Positions 24,175 through 30,633 are shown, numbered from the stretch's first letter. The stretch is DNA of 31,620 nt from a virus (IMGVR_UViG_3300044546_000352:1-31620), one strand, 5' to 3'. Notes: generated by a model from the letters alone, not told the origin. Program-made: numbers and translations.

Positions 24175-24185
24175 CTTTTCCAAGA

Positions 24186-24398
24186 TTATTTTAAATATTT
24201 TTTAATTTTCGTGTATTCGTTGTTGAACTCAATATAAGTTAAATCACTACAATCGTGGTCAATATAACCTTTTACTATCTCAATAAACTTTTGCCTTCTC
24301 TCAGGTGCAACCTTCTCAATTATATTGAATTCATCACCCACATTCATTGAAATAAGCAGTCCCCACACTTTATCGTTATAATCCAAACTTTGCGACAT
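24186..24398 (-). CDS. hypothetical protein, 70 aa
   Basis: The ATG at 24398 is preferred; a TTG nine bases earlier is also in frame. Starts MSQSLDYNDKVWGLLISMNV and ends in a basic helix (YTKIKKYLK). It overlaps the gene in front by 23 bases. Last gene of the replication block before the separate HNH unit. Small, soluble, possibly a helicase accessory. Family not recognised. Confidence 0.6.
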   Translation of the reverse strand: MSQSLDYNDKVWGLLISMNVGDEFNIIEKVAPERRQKFIEIVKGYIDHDCSDLTYIEFNNEYTKIKKYLK

Positions 24399-24750
24399 AG
24401 TTATCAATTTGCGTTTTTAAATTCTCATTCTGTTTCATCAAACTTAAATTAAGCCTTTCTAAGCGCTTATTTTTATCGAGTAATGTAATTATATCACTTG
24501 GCTTCATATCGTTTATTAGATACTCTCTTTTTGCCTTAGAATGAATTTTATCGATGTAATCTTTATACGATTGAATTCTCAAAGCCATATTTTCCCAATT
24601 ATTCTTTTTCGCCCCAGCTGATTTTTTCGCCATCATTTCGCATAGTGCTAAGTCAAAAGATAAATCAATCATGATCTCTTCCTTAAATAAATCATTGAGG
24701 CTATCTGTTTCTCTTTCCTCTGCTATCTTAGAACGGGAAAGGGTCTGCAT
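24376..24750 (-). CDS. helical hypothetical protein, replication block
   Basis: Frame open to an ATG at 24783; starts at 24783, 24750 and 24672 are all possible, and 24750 is a compromise that limits overlap with the helicase gene. The protein is almost all helix. The last third is a coiled coil (LLDKNKRLERLNLSLMKQNE) typical of oligomerising or regulator proteins. A region with KKSAGAKKNNWENMALRIQ is basic. Position after the helicase suggests a loader, adaptor or regulator of replication. Function unknown. Confidence 0.55.
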   Translation of the reverse strand: MQTLSRSKIAEERETDSLNDLFKEEIMIDLSFDLALCEMMAKKSAGAKKNNWENMALRIQSYKDYIDKIHSKAKREYLINDMKPSDIITLLDKNKRLERLNLSLMKQNENLKTQIDNYVAKFGL

Positions 24751-25708
24751 CTTTTTGAACGCTCTCAGTTTCAAATTTTTCATTTTTAGAATGGTTTAAA
24801 GTTGATAATGTTTGTTGTACCGGTGTGCCTTGTCCTGTTTCGTTGGCTATTGGGTTTCGTTCTCCCACTTCAAACCTCGTAAAGTTCCACATCTTAAAAA
24901 TCAAAGGTCTGTCTAATGGAGTAACTGAACCGCCAGTAATAGTTTCCTTCACCTTCCTTACGTGAATCTCTGTAAAGTTCTTACGTGCCTCGAATTGAGT
25001 CATCCGGTGAATGGTTATAAAGTCATCGCATCTGTTAGCAAACTTTTGCCCTCCCTCCGTATCACTTTTACTTGGTGGCATTTGATGACCTTCGTATTCG
25101 TGGTCTTTAGCGTACTTCTTACGGGCTGCCTCTGTTACCAAGTGAGCATTAACATACACGCTCTTTTTCTTCGTGTTGCAAAATACCCGAATCTCTCCGC
25201 AGGCTTCGTAATCTTCTTCGTGCTTATTGCCTCCACTACCTTTCAAACTATTCCAAGGGTCAATTAGTAAACACTTGCTATCGCTCTGCGCACTTATCGC
25301 CAATAGTTCTTTGATGTTGTAAATAATATCATTACGAATGAATTTAAAGTAATGATTCATTTCATCAAATGCTCTACGATATTCTAAATCACTTAACTTG
25401 TTCAATGGCTTACCAGTCATGAACTGCATTATATCGCGCTTCAATGATGCTATTGAATTTTCAGCAGAATAAATATCAAAGGTGATTTTGTGTTTAAGTG
25501 CCAGCACAACGAAGTACCACAGAATCCAAGTAGTCTTCCCCGTATTGTCTGCGCCATTCACCATTACGAACTGCCCTTGTTTATATCTCAAATGATTATC
25601 AGATAGTTCGTCTCCAATACCTAACCCTAACTTAACTCTGCCTTCTCGAATGTTATCGAGCATATCTATTGCCTCGCTTGGCTCACAGAAATAATTTTTA
25701 ACGCTCAT
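24728..25708 (-). CDS. RecA-fold replicative helicase (DnaB/Twinkle C-terminal type), 326 aa
   Basis: Walker A is GADNTGKTT (52-60), preceded by GQFVMVN. An SAE motif (81-83) supplies the catalytic Glu candidate, and Walker B is KCLLIDPWNSL (D150). NAHLVTEA holds a sensor-type His. The DnaB N-terminal domain is missing, as in many phage versions. The last residues DADPFPF resemble the acidic, Phe-ended tail of single-stranded DNA-binding proteins. It follows the initiator-like gene by two bases. Its role is unwinding the phage replication fork; a KaiC-like ATPase is the alternative. Confidence 0.8.
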   Translation of the reverse strand: MSVKNYFCEPSEAIDMLDNIREGRVKLGLGIGDELSDNHLRYKQGQFVMVNGADNTGKTTWILWYFVVLALKHKITFDIYSAENSIASLKRDIMQFMTGKPLNKLSDLEYRRAFDEMNHYFKFIRNDIIYNIKELLAISAQSDSKCLLIDPWNSLKGSGGNKHEEDYEACGEIRVFCNTKKKSVYVNAHLVTEAARKKYAKDHEYEGHQMPPSKSDTEGGQKFANRCDDFITIHRMTQFEARKNFTEIHVRKVKETITGGSVTPLDRPLIFKMWNFTRFEVGERNPIANETGQGTPVQQTLSTLNHSKNEKFETESVQKDADPFPF

Positions 25709-25710
25709 AT

Positions 25711-26520
25711 TTATTTTTTTATACGTTTAGCCATTCCTTCATTAGTTCTTACCCAGCCATCGTTTAATAGTTCTTGTATAGCTTCCTTATCATTCGGTGT
25801 TGGCTTCAAATGAAAATCTATACCCCATTCACCTTGCAATAAATCAGCATATTTATTTTCGACTTTCTTGGGCTGATGTGTTGAAAGCCATCTAAAAAAA
25901 TGCTTACTCATTTTATCCATTGCTAATTCATTCAATTCTTTTTCGTGGTATTTTTCCGACATCAGGAAATTTAAAAAGGATTCTTTTAGGTTGTTTAAGG
26001 AAGTTGAGTAACTTGTAATTGCTCTGTCAACTCCCCAGTCGTCCGAAAAAACATATTTACCTAATTCAATAATTTTTTCAGAAAATTTATTTTCGTTATA
26101 GTCTTCTCTTTTCTTATCTTCTCTTATTGCCTTTTGATTCGCTTTCGTTTCGGTTAGCGAATTATAACCGATTGGGTTATTTTCGGTTTTAGTTTGGGTT
26201 TTTGGCCTACCTCCTTTGCTTCCGTTGTCTTTATTTGTAATAGACTTTAACTTTCTGTCGCTTTTCTGCTCATCTAAAAAGTTAATTATAACTAAATCAT
26301 TTACTGTCTTAAGTATATCATTTTTAATTAGTAAATCAATTAATTCAACATCTTTTTTAAATCTCTTTTTAAGTTTAGATAGTTCCACAACACATTCATT
26401 ACTCCAATAGTAAGAGCAAATGTTTATAAATAAGCCTTGTGTTTCGTATTCTTCTAACGTAATATCTCCATCGCTCCATTCGGAGCAAAAGAATTTAAAA
26501 TATGGTAATGCTTTAGCCAT
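25711..26520 (-). CDS. replication initiator-like protein, 269 aa
   Basis: The N-terminal domain (1-90) starts MAKALPYFKFFCSEWSDGDI and continues YETQGLFINICSYYW, the winged-helix-type start common in Bacteroidota phage and plasmid replication proteins (DnaD/DUF4373-like in style). A basic Gly/Lys/Thr linker (about 95-115, NGSKGGRPKTQTK) joins it to a helical C-terminal domain (about 140-235). It lies directly before the helicase gene, as initiators or helicase loaders do. It is a poor match to any single family by eye. Confidence 0.65.
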   Translation of the reverse strand: MAKALPYFKFFCSEWSDGDITLEEYETQGLFINICSYYWSNECVVELSKLKKRFKKDVELIDLLIKNDILKTVNDLVIINFLDEQKSDRKLKSITNKDNGSKGGRPKTQTKTENNPIGYNSLTETKANQKAIREDKKREDYNENKFSEKIIELGKYVFSDDWGVDRAITSYSTSLNNLKESFLNFLMSEKYHEKELNELAMDKMSKHFFRWLSTHQPKKVENKYADLLQGEWGIDFHLKPTPNDKEAIQELLNDGWVRTNEGMAKRIKK

Positions 26521-26743
26521 TGTTCACCTCCTCATCTTCAATAAGATTAATGTTTGTTCTTATTGTTTTAGCGAATTTTATAGCTGTGCTTTTATCGAAG
26601 CATATAAACGCTTTTAATGGTTCAAAATAAGGAATGCTTAACTCCAAATAAATTTCGTTTTTGTCGTTTACATAACAAACAACTTCGTGTTCATCAGTTT
26701 GACTTTTTTCAGTACCGTAAAAGATTAATTTTGTTCGTGCCAT
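26513..26743 (-). CDS. hypothetical protein leading the replication operon, 76 aa
   Basis: The ATG at 26743 is preferred over a further upstream in-frame codon because the protein then starts MARTKLIFYGTEKSQTDEHE, with a beta-rich small fold and an acidic tail (EDEEVNNG). It overlaps the initiator gene by eight bases. It is the first gene behind the structured leader at 26794-26881, so any control by the leader acts on it first. Function unknown. Confidence 0.65.
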   Translation of the reverse strand: MARTKLIFYGTEKSQTDEHEVVCYVNDKNEIYLELSIPYFEPLKAFICFDKSTAIKFAKTIRTNINLIEDEEVNNG

Positions 26744-26756
26744 AATAATAGAGGTT

Positions 26757-26822
26757 TTAAAAACCAATAAACTTTAATATAAACCTCCTCAGGAACTGGC
26801 GGTGAGGTGGTCGAATACCCAT
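26757..26822 (-). CDS. possible 21-aa leader peptide in the replication leader
   Basis: ATG at 26822, TAA at 26757, 13 bases before the start of the 76-aa gene. The peptide begins MGIRPPHRQFLRRF and is very basic, with an RPP motif that can slow ribosomes. The frame runs through the 3' helix strands of the structured leader, so its translation would disturb them. Could be chance; a similar ORF exists in the HNH leader. Confidence 0.3.
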   Translation of the reverse strand: MGIRPPHRQFLRRFILKFIGF

Positions 26823-26881
26823 ATACCAGTTGCCCGATTCGGTTGTTTTAATAATTTCTTAGTGATTTTCGACCTTTCACC
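26794..26881 (-). ncRNA. structured leader RNA of the replication operon
   Basis: The region is visibly richer in G and C than its surroundings. On the minus strand, GGTGA-AA-GGTCGAA (26881-26868) pairs with TTCGACC-ACC-TCACC (26815-26801): 12 base pairs with a small internal loop. From inside that loop AACTGG (26831-26826) pairs with CCAGTT (26799-26794) behind it, a pseudoknot with a 1-base junction. Rival helices exist: on the plus strand CCTCA 26787-26791 with TGAGG 26803-26807, and CGAAT 26812-26816 with ATTCG 26837-26841, which exclude the long stem. Such a set of exclusive helices is typical of regulatory leaders. Confidence 0.65.
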
Positions 26882-26892
26882 AAAGAGATACG

Positions 26893-26900
26893 CAAATATA
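26893..26900 (-). promoter_or_regulatory. candidate promoter -7 box of the replication operon
   Basis: Minus strand reads TATATTTG, a full match to TAnnTTTG, 12 bases before the first helix of the structured leader. No TTTG is found at the -33 distance, so activity may need an activator, or the match is chance. Its position at the head of the leader and behind the GIY-YIG gene favours a real promoter. Confidence 0.45.
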
Positions 26901-27004
26901 ACAAATTATTTAGAATAACCTTCCATCTTCTAAATTATTCTCAAAACATTTTTAATTGACTAACATGGTTTTTTATTCTTTCCATTGCTTTGTCGTAATA
27001 CTCT

Positions 27005-27658
27005 TTAATAAATACCTAATTTAATTTTAGATATTACTCTTTGAGATACGTTGTACTTTAATGCAATATCTTTTTGAAAAATTCCTTCTTTCAGCATTTT
27101 ATTGATTTCTAATAATTGCATATTATTTATTTTTTTTTGTTTTTCAGTTACCTTTGCTCTATGTTCTTTTGTTTGTTTTCTTCCAGTATTCGCTAAAATA
27201 GAAGCTTCTTTAAACTTAGGGTGCAAACCTCTTTTTTTAGCCGACTCACTCATTTTTAATATTGTTTCTTTTGAGTACTTTCTGCCTAAAGAGTTTTGTT
27301 TTCCTTTTCTTAATTTAGATAATTTTTCGGATTGTTCTTTCGTTATTTTTGCCCCTAAAGTACTTCCTGCTATTTTTGCTATATTGTAAAAAGGATTTAA
27401 ATTGTCTATATAAAACTGCTCTCTTTTTATTAAATTTTCTTTTTCACAAAATTCAACGCATTCAAAATATATGTTTTTAATACCATATTTATTTACAAAT
27501 CTTTGAAGTTTTGCGTTACAATGTTTGTTTTGTTTTAAATGCGTTAAATGCGTGTGTTTTCTATTATAAAGATTTATTGCTGAACCTATATAAACTCTAT
27601 TATTAATTTTTGTTTTAATAATATAAATTCCTGACTTATTTTTAAATGATATATCCAT
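27005..27658 (-). CDS. GIY-YIG homing-type endonuclease, 217 aa
   Basis: From the ATG at 27658, GIY is at 10-12 and YIG at 23-25, followed by NLYNRKHTH with the catalytic Arg R33 and the acidic residue in EKENLIKREQFYIDNLNPFYN. Behind it are NUMOD3-type motifs (RKGKQNSLGRKYSKETILKM and TGRKQTKEHRAK) and a C-terminal helix-turn-helix (KDIALKYNVSQRVISKIKL), the DNA-binding layout of free-standing homing endonucleases. The gene is clearly more A/T-rich in codon choice than its neighbours. It is probably a selfish insertion between the methyltransferase and the replication operon. Confidence 0.88.
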   Translation of the reverse strand: MDISFKNKSGIYIIKTKINNRVYIGSAINLYNRKHTHLTHLKQNKHCNAKLQRFVNKYGIKNIYFECVEFCEKENLIKREQFYIDNLNPFYNIAKIAGSTLGAKITKEQSEKLSKLRKGKQNSLGRKYSKETILKMSESAKKRGLHPKFKEASILANTGRKQTKEHRAKVTEKQKKINNMQLLEINKMLKEGIFQKDIALKYNVSQRVISKIKLGIY

Positions 27659-27692
27659 ATTGCAAATATACAAAATAATACTCTTAATCTAA

Positions 27693-28316
27693 TTAAAATT
27701 CTAATTTAGTTTGAGAAATGTGATTTTGTATTCTTTTTATAGCTGAATTATAATAAGATTCATCAAGTTCACAAGCCGTCAAATCAAATTTATAATCGTG
27801 GCATGCGATGGCAATACTTCCACTTCCTAAGTGCGTATCAAGTATCTTGTCGCCTTGCTTTGCGTATTTATCAAGTAACCATTTATATAACTCTGCAGGT
27901 TTTTGTGTCGGGTGTATTCTGTTTTTATTAGCTGCTGCATTAAAATCATATTTTTTACAACTGCTTTTAAATGAAGTCCAAGCCATTTCAAATTGAGCAA
28001 ATGTTACATCTTCACTAAACCCTTTATCCCATAGCAACCAGCAAGGAGATGGCTTTAAATATTCTGTCATATAGTTTCCTCCCCAAATTATTTGATTTTT
28101 TGACACCCTAAACAATTCGTTAAAATAATCTGCAGATGGAATTTGACTATCTCCCCCTTCAAATTTATGATAATCACTTTTTTTATCTCCTTTTCTTCTA
28201 CCCATCGAAACATTTACATTTATCCCATAAGGCGGGTCAACAATCGCAAGGTCGAAATACTTATCAGGGTACTTAGCCATTAATTCCATATTATCGCAGT
28301 TTCTTATATCTAACAT
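27693..28316 (-). CDS. DNA adenine/cytosine-N4 methyltransferase, beta class, 207 aa
   Basis: Motif IV DPPYG (27-31) precedes motif I LDTHLGSGS (159-167); this order defines the beta class of amino-methyltransferases. RIHPTQKP (133-140) and CELDESYY (182-189) are further family marks. It methylates phage DNA, most likely to escape host restriction; no partner restriction gene is present. The start ATG overlaps the stop of the 55-aa gene in front. Target sequence cannot be read from the protein. Confidence 0.92.
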   Translation of the reverse strand: MLDIRNCDNMELMAKYPDKYFDLAIVDPPYGINVNVSMGRRKGDKKSDYHKFEGGDSQIPSADYFNELFRVSKNQIIWGGNYMTEYLKPSPCWLLWDKGFSEDVTFAQFEMAWTSFKSSCKKYDFNAAANKNRIHPTQKPAELYKWLLDKYAKQGDKILDTHLGSGSIAIACHDYKFDLTACELDESYYNSAIKRIQNHISQTKLEF

Positions 28317-28477
28317 AACTTTACATCTTTTATATTCTCATCAAAATAAATATCTTGCACCGCGTTTTTATTCGTGCAAATTTTAACACCGTTGAAGAAC
28401 TCTATTAAGTAATGTGTCCTATCCTCTTGCAGAATAGTAACAAGTTCGCGCTGCTTACACCAGTATCCCTTCTTCAT
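28310..28477 (-). CDS. small hypothetical protein, 55 aa
   Basis: ATG at 28477, TAG at 28310-28312, overlapping the methyltransferase start. The product starts MKKGYWCKQRELVTILQEDR and has three Cys. Small SH3-like beta barrels with this layout (VTILQED...HYLIEFFNG) often bind RNA, DNA or a partner protein. It follows the exonuclease gene by three bases. No family is named with certainty. Confidence 0.65.
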   Translation of the reverse strand: MKKGYWCKQRELVTILQEDRTHYLIEFFNGVKICTNKNAVQDIYFDENIKDVKLC

Positions 28478-28480
28478 ATT

Positions 28481-29143
28481 TTAAAATTTAGTAAAGTATT
28501 CTAATTGTTCGTGAAAGTACTCGTTTGCCAGCTTGATTTTAGTTAGCATCAATTCAACATCTGCCGGAACTATGTCCCAAGTCTTAGTGAATAAACCAAA
28601 GTCATTCGGCACTCTACTATCAAACCAGCACAAAGTACACTTAGACGCGTTGCGAAGATAGGCATCACTTGTTATTTGCCAATATCTATTCGCTAAATTT
28701 TGTCTAATGCTTTCAACACTTTCTGCTGAACGAATCTCGGTTAAATGATTTGCTGTGTTCAAACACTTCACCTCCAAAGCAGAATCAATCTCACGAATCC
28801 AGCCGTCAGATGAACCCCCGTAGTTCATACCTTCGATATAGATAAACTTGGTTTCTATAATTTCAAAGTCGTGCATTTTTGAAAGCCATTGTTTAGCTAA
28901 CGGCTCGTTGTCAACCCCCCATTGCATAGCCTTATTAACTGGCACCTCCTCAACTATTCCCGTTAAACTTTCAGCAACTTTCTGCATGATGTAAGTCTTG
29001 GCGCCTTCACTTAAAGTTTCCGTTTTCTTTTTAGGCTCGCTCATCAGTTTATAAATTTCAGATGAAGTGAATAAACCTAAACGGGCAGCGTGCCACTCAG
29101 GGCTACGCTGTTCCGCTTCTACTATTATTCTGCTGTGTTCCAT
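28481..29143 (-). CDS. YqaJ-type (lambda-exonuclease-like) recombinase exonuclease, 220 aa
   Basis: Degrades one strand of double-stranded DNA ends to load the annealing protein. R13-SPEWHAARLG and TSSEIYKLM form the N-terminal motif. E80 in WGVDNEPLA, D113 in SSDGWI and E124-x-K126 in LEVKC are the PD-(D/E)xK active site. The helix RYWQITSDAYLRN (Q and Y motif) completes the YqaJ pattern. It overlaps the RecT gene by 19 bases, a typical two-component recombinase operon. Confidence 0.9.
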   Translation of the reverse strand: MEHSRIIVEAEQRSPEWHAARLGLFTSSEIYKLMSEPKKKTETLSEGAKTYIMQKVAESLTGIVEEVPVNKAMQWGVDNEPLAKQWLSKMHDFEIIETKFIYIEGMNYGGSSDGWIREIDSALEVKCLNTANHLTEIRSAESVESIRQNLANRYWQITSDAYLRNASKCTLCWFDSRVPNDFGLFTKTWDIVPADVELMLTKIKLANEYFHEQLEYFTKF

Positions 29144-29823
29144 TTTGTTGTTGGTTTAGATTGAATTGCTGTAATATCATATACTTCCTCTTGAGTCATT
29201 ATACCCATTGACACCTCAGGCGCAAATTGGCGCGTGAAGAAAGCAGCTGCCCTATATCTCATCATTAACTGAGGCATTGTTTTCCATTTGCTACCAGCTT
29301 TGTCAATCCACTTTTCAGCAGCAGCCATTTCCATCGTTACCCATACGCCCTCTACTTTGTCGCCCGTTGCCAAGTCAATCGCTACACCTCTGCATCTACC
29401 ACCATTCTTATCATCTTCTTCAAATCTAAGCGGTGAAAATTTACGGCTCGCGTTTAATGTAGCAATAAGAAACTGAGAACTCCACGAAGGTTTGCCATGC
29501 ACGATATAAAGGTTCTGCATTACCATCAACTCACTCGCGCCTATTCTCTTTGCTACATCGATAGCGATAAGGCAGTTGCTAATGTTATTCTTATATTGCA
29601 CTGGTACAAGGTCGCTAACACTTAAAGCCTTCGCTACTCTCATAGCGTGCTCAAAGCCTTCTTTGTTGCCGAATGTACTTAGTTCACCGCCCTGTTGAGG
29701 TGCTGGGTGCAATGTTATATTGCTTTCTGTTTGCTCACCTACTTGGTTCGCCTCGCCTTCATTCACCAATTCAATGATCGGTTCAATGTTGGCATCTGTG
29801 ATTGTTGTTTGTTTGTTTTCCAT
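29125..29823 (-). CDS. recT: RecT-family single-strand annealing protein, 232 aa
   Basis: Anneals complementary single strands for phage recombination. After a low-complexity start (1-50), the core shows AMRVAKALSVSDLVPVQYKN, CLIAIDVAKRIGASELMVMQ, LYIVHGKPSWSSQFLIATLN and WVTMEMAAAEKW, the recognised RecT pattern of phage annealing proteins. The C-terminal region includes the MMRYRAAAFFTRQFAPEVSM helix. Partner exonuclease lies directly downstream with translational overlap. The symbol is used for the family, not for a proven orthologue. Confidence 0.88.
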   Translation of the reverse strand: MENKQTTITDANIEPIIELVNEGEANQVGEQTESNITLHPAPQQGGELSTFGNKEGFEHAMRVAKALSVSDLVPVQYKNNISNCLIAIDVAKRIGASELMVMQNLYIVHGKPSWSSQFLIATLNASRKFSPLRFEEDDKNGGRCRGVAIDLATGDKVEGVWVTMEMAAAEKWIDKAGSKWKTMPQLMMRYRAAAFFTRQFAPEVSMGIMTQEEVYDITAIQSKPTTKWNTAE

Positions 29824-29833
29824 TTTGTTTGAT

Positions 29834-30037
29834 TTAGTAAATTTTTAACTTCTCCACTTGTTTGTTGTATCTCTCTTTTAGCCTTTCCAGCACCATCATT
29901 TGAATCTTCTCCTGATGCTCTATTGACTTCTTAAAGCTATTGTAATTCTGTTTAGCAATTTTCTGCTGCACCCATCTGATGTCGAAATCAATTTGACCTA
30001 TCGTGTCAAGCGTTTCTTGAATTTTAGTTTTTATCAT
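29834..30037 (-). CDS. helical small protein, 67 aa
   Basis: The ATG at 30037 begins MIKTKIQETLDTIGQIDFDI, one base behind the stop of the regulator gene; the frame extends further upstream but would overlap it. The protein is all helix with a coiled-coil pattern (KKSIEHQEKIQMMVLERLKE) and a basic end. Second gene of the leftward early operon, before the annealing protein. Could be an adaptor or a small inhibitor of host function. Family not recognised. Confidence 0.65.
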   Translation of the reverse strand: MIKTKIQETLDTIGQIDFDIRWVQQKIAKQNYNSFKKSIEHQEKIQMMVLERLKERYNKQVEKLKIY

Positions 30038-30038
30038 A

Positions 30039-30218
30039 TTACTTTCTTTTAGCGTTATGTGCCTTGCGATTAAACAATTCATTGTTGGCTTTACAATCAA
30101 CAACCATTTGCCTTCCATTCTCTTCTACCGTTTCAAGTTTACCAGCTTCTATAAGTTGGCTAATTCGTGAAGGATTAACCCCCTTTTTTTTTGCGTAATC
30201 AATTTTTAAGTAATTCAT
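30039..30218 (-). CDS. small DNA-binding protein, helix-turn-helix type, 59 aa
   Basis: ATG at 30218, TAA at 30039. Starts MNYLKIDYAKKKGVNPSRIS and continues QLIEAGKLETVEENGRQMVV: the layout YAKKxGVxxSRISQLIxxGKL is the MerR/excisionase-type winged helix-turn-helix found in small phage regulators. It is the first gene behind the leftward promoter and sits 28 bases from its -7 box. It is therefore the best candidate to bind the paired TTGCGCAA operators and control both early operons. Confidence 0.75.
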   Translation of the reverse strand: MNYLKIDYAKKKGVNPSRISQLIEAGKLETVEENGRQMVVDCKANNELFNRKAHNAKRK

Positions 30219-30245
30219 TTTATATTGTTTTTAAATGTTATAGGG

Positions 30246-30277
30246 CAAATATAAGGGCTTTATGTTAATTGCGCAAA
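30246..30277 (-). promoter_or_regulatory. leftward early promoter
   Basis: Minus strand: TTTG at 30277-30274, 20 bases, then TATATTTG at 30253-30246. Both boxes match the Bacteroidota consensus fully, with a spacer one base longer than the ideal 19. It would start the regulator gene and, by read-through, the whole leftward genome. The -33 box lies inside the operator at 30268-30278. Confidence 0.8.
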
Positions 30278-30278
30278 T
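30268..30278. promoter_or_regulatory. operator, left copy
   Basis: ATTGCGCAAAT contains the 8-bp palindrome TTGCGCAA and covers the -33 box of the leftward promoter. It is the exact reverse complement of the sequence at 30374-30384. A protein bound here would block the leftward promoter. Confidence 0.65.
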
Positions 30279-30325
30279 GTTTTTGTGTTTATTTTTATCT
30301 ATTTTCTGTAAATTATTTTTTAGTG

Positions 30326-30336
30326 TTGATTATCAA
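30326..30336. repeat. small palindrome between the promoters
   Basis: TTGATTATCAA is a 5+1+5 palindrome in the middle of the divergent region, between the two -33 boxes. It could be a third protein-binding site. In AT-rich sequence such a short palindrome may be chance. Nothing else is recognised in the 214-base gap between the divergent genes. Confidence 0.35.
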
Positions 30337-30373
30337 TGCTTTGCGTTTTAGATTTAAAAATACTTTAACATTT

Positions 30374-30384
30374 ATTTGCGCAAT
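30374..30384. promoter_or_regulatory. operator, right copy
   Basis: ATTTGCGCAAT, with the same TTGCGCAA palindrome, covers the -33 TTTG of the rightward promoter in the mirror position of the left copy. Confidence 0.65.
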
Positions 30385-30405
30385 GATATTTTCTTTCTAT
30401 ATTTG
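30375..30405 (+). promoter_or_regulatory. rightward early promoter
   Basis: TTTG at 30375-30378, exactly 19 bases, TATATTTG at 30398-30405: a perfect match to the Bacteroidota consensus. The leader behind it, CTAAACAAACAAACAAACAC, is A-rich without a Shine-Dalgarno site, and the first ATG is at 30433. Confidence 0.9.
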
Positions 30406-30432
30406 CTAAACAAACAAACAAACACTTATATT

Positions 30433-30633
30433 ATGAAAGCGCAAATTGAAAGCATTACCAAAACAGGATACGGTCATTGGAGAGTAACCGTAAAACTTGG
30501 GAACTACTCTTACTCTTTCACCACCACTGACAGCCAAGCGATTGACAATGAAGATGGCGAAGGTCATGAAACATTAATCAATGAATTTGTGCGCGTGTGT
30601 TATGAGCATATTTACGAAAATGAAAACAATTAA
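30433..30633 (+). CDS. hypothetical early protein, 66 aa
   Basis: The ATG at 30433 follows the promoter and the leader ending CACTTATATT; an in-frame ATG at 30376 would lie upstream of the predicted transcript start and is rejected. The protein starts MKAQIESITKTGYGHWRVTV and is beta-rich with an acidic tail (EHIYENENN). First gene expressed to the right, so a host take-over or defence-blocking role is possible; no family is recognised. Confidence 0.75.
   Translation: MKAQIESITKTGYGHWRVTVKLGNYSYSFTTTDSQAIDNEDGEGHETLINEFVRVCYEHIYENENN

Noticed and set aside
23602-24186. Group I intron with HNH gene
   Set aside because: The genes on both sides are complete and no exon pair is split. The structured region is too short for an intron core.
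26795-26845. tRNA-like sequence (GGTCGAATACC resembles a T arm)
   Set aside because: The T-arm stem would have only three pairs, and no acceptor, D or anticodon arm fits around it. The bases are better explained by the long stem and pseudoknot.
27663-27670. TATATTTG box before the GIY-YIG gene
   Set aside because: It ends two bases before the ATG and lacks a -33 box. It would need a leaderless transcript. AT-rich sequence explains the match.
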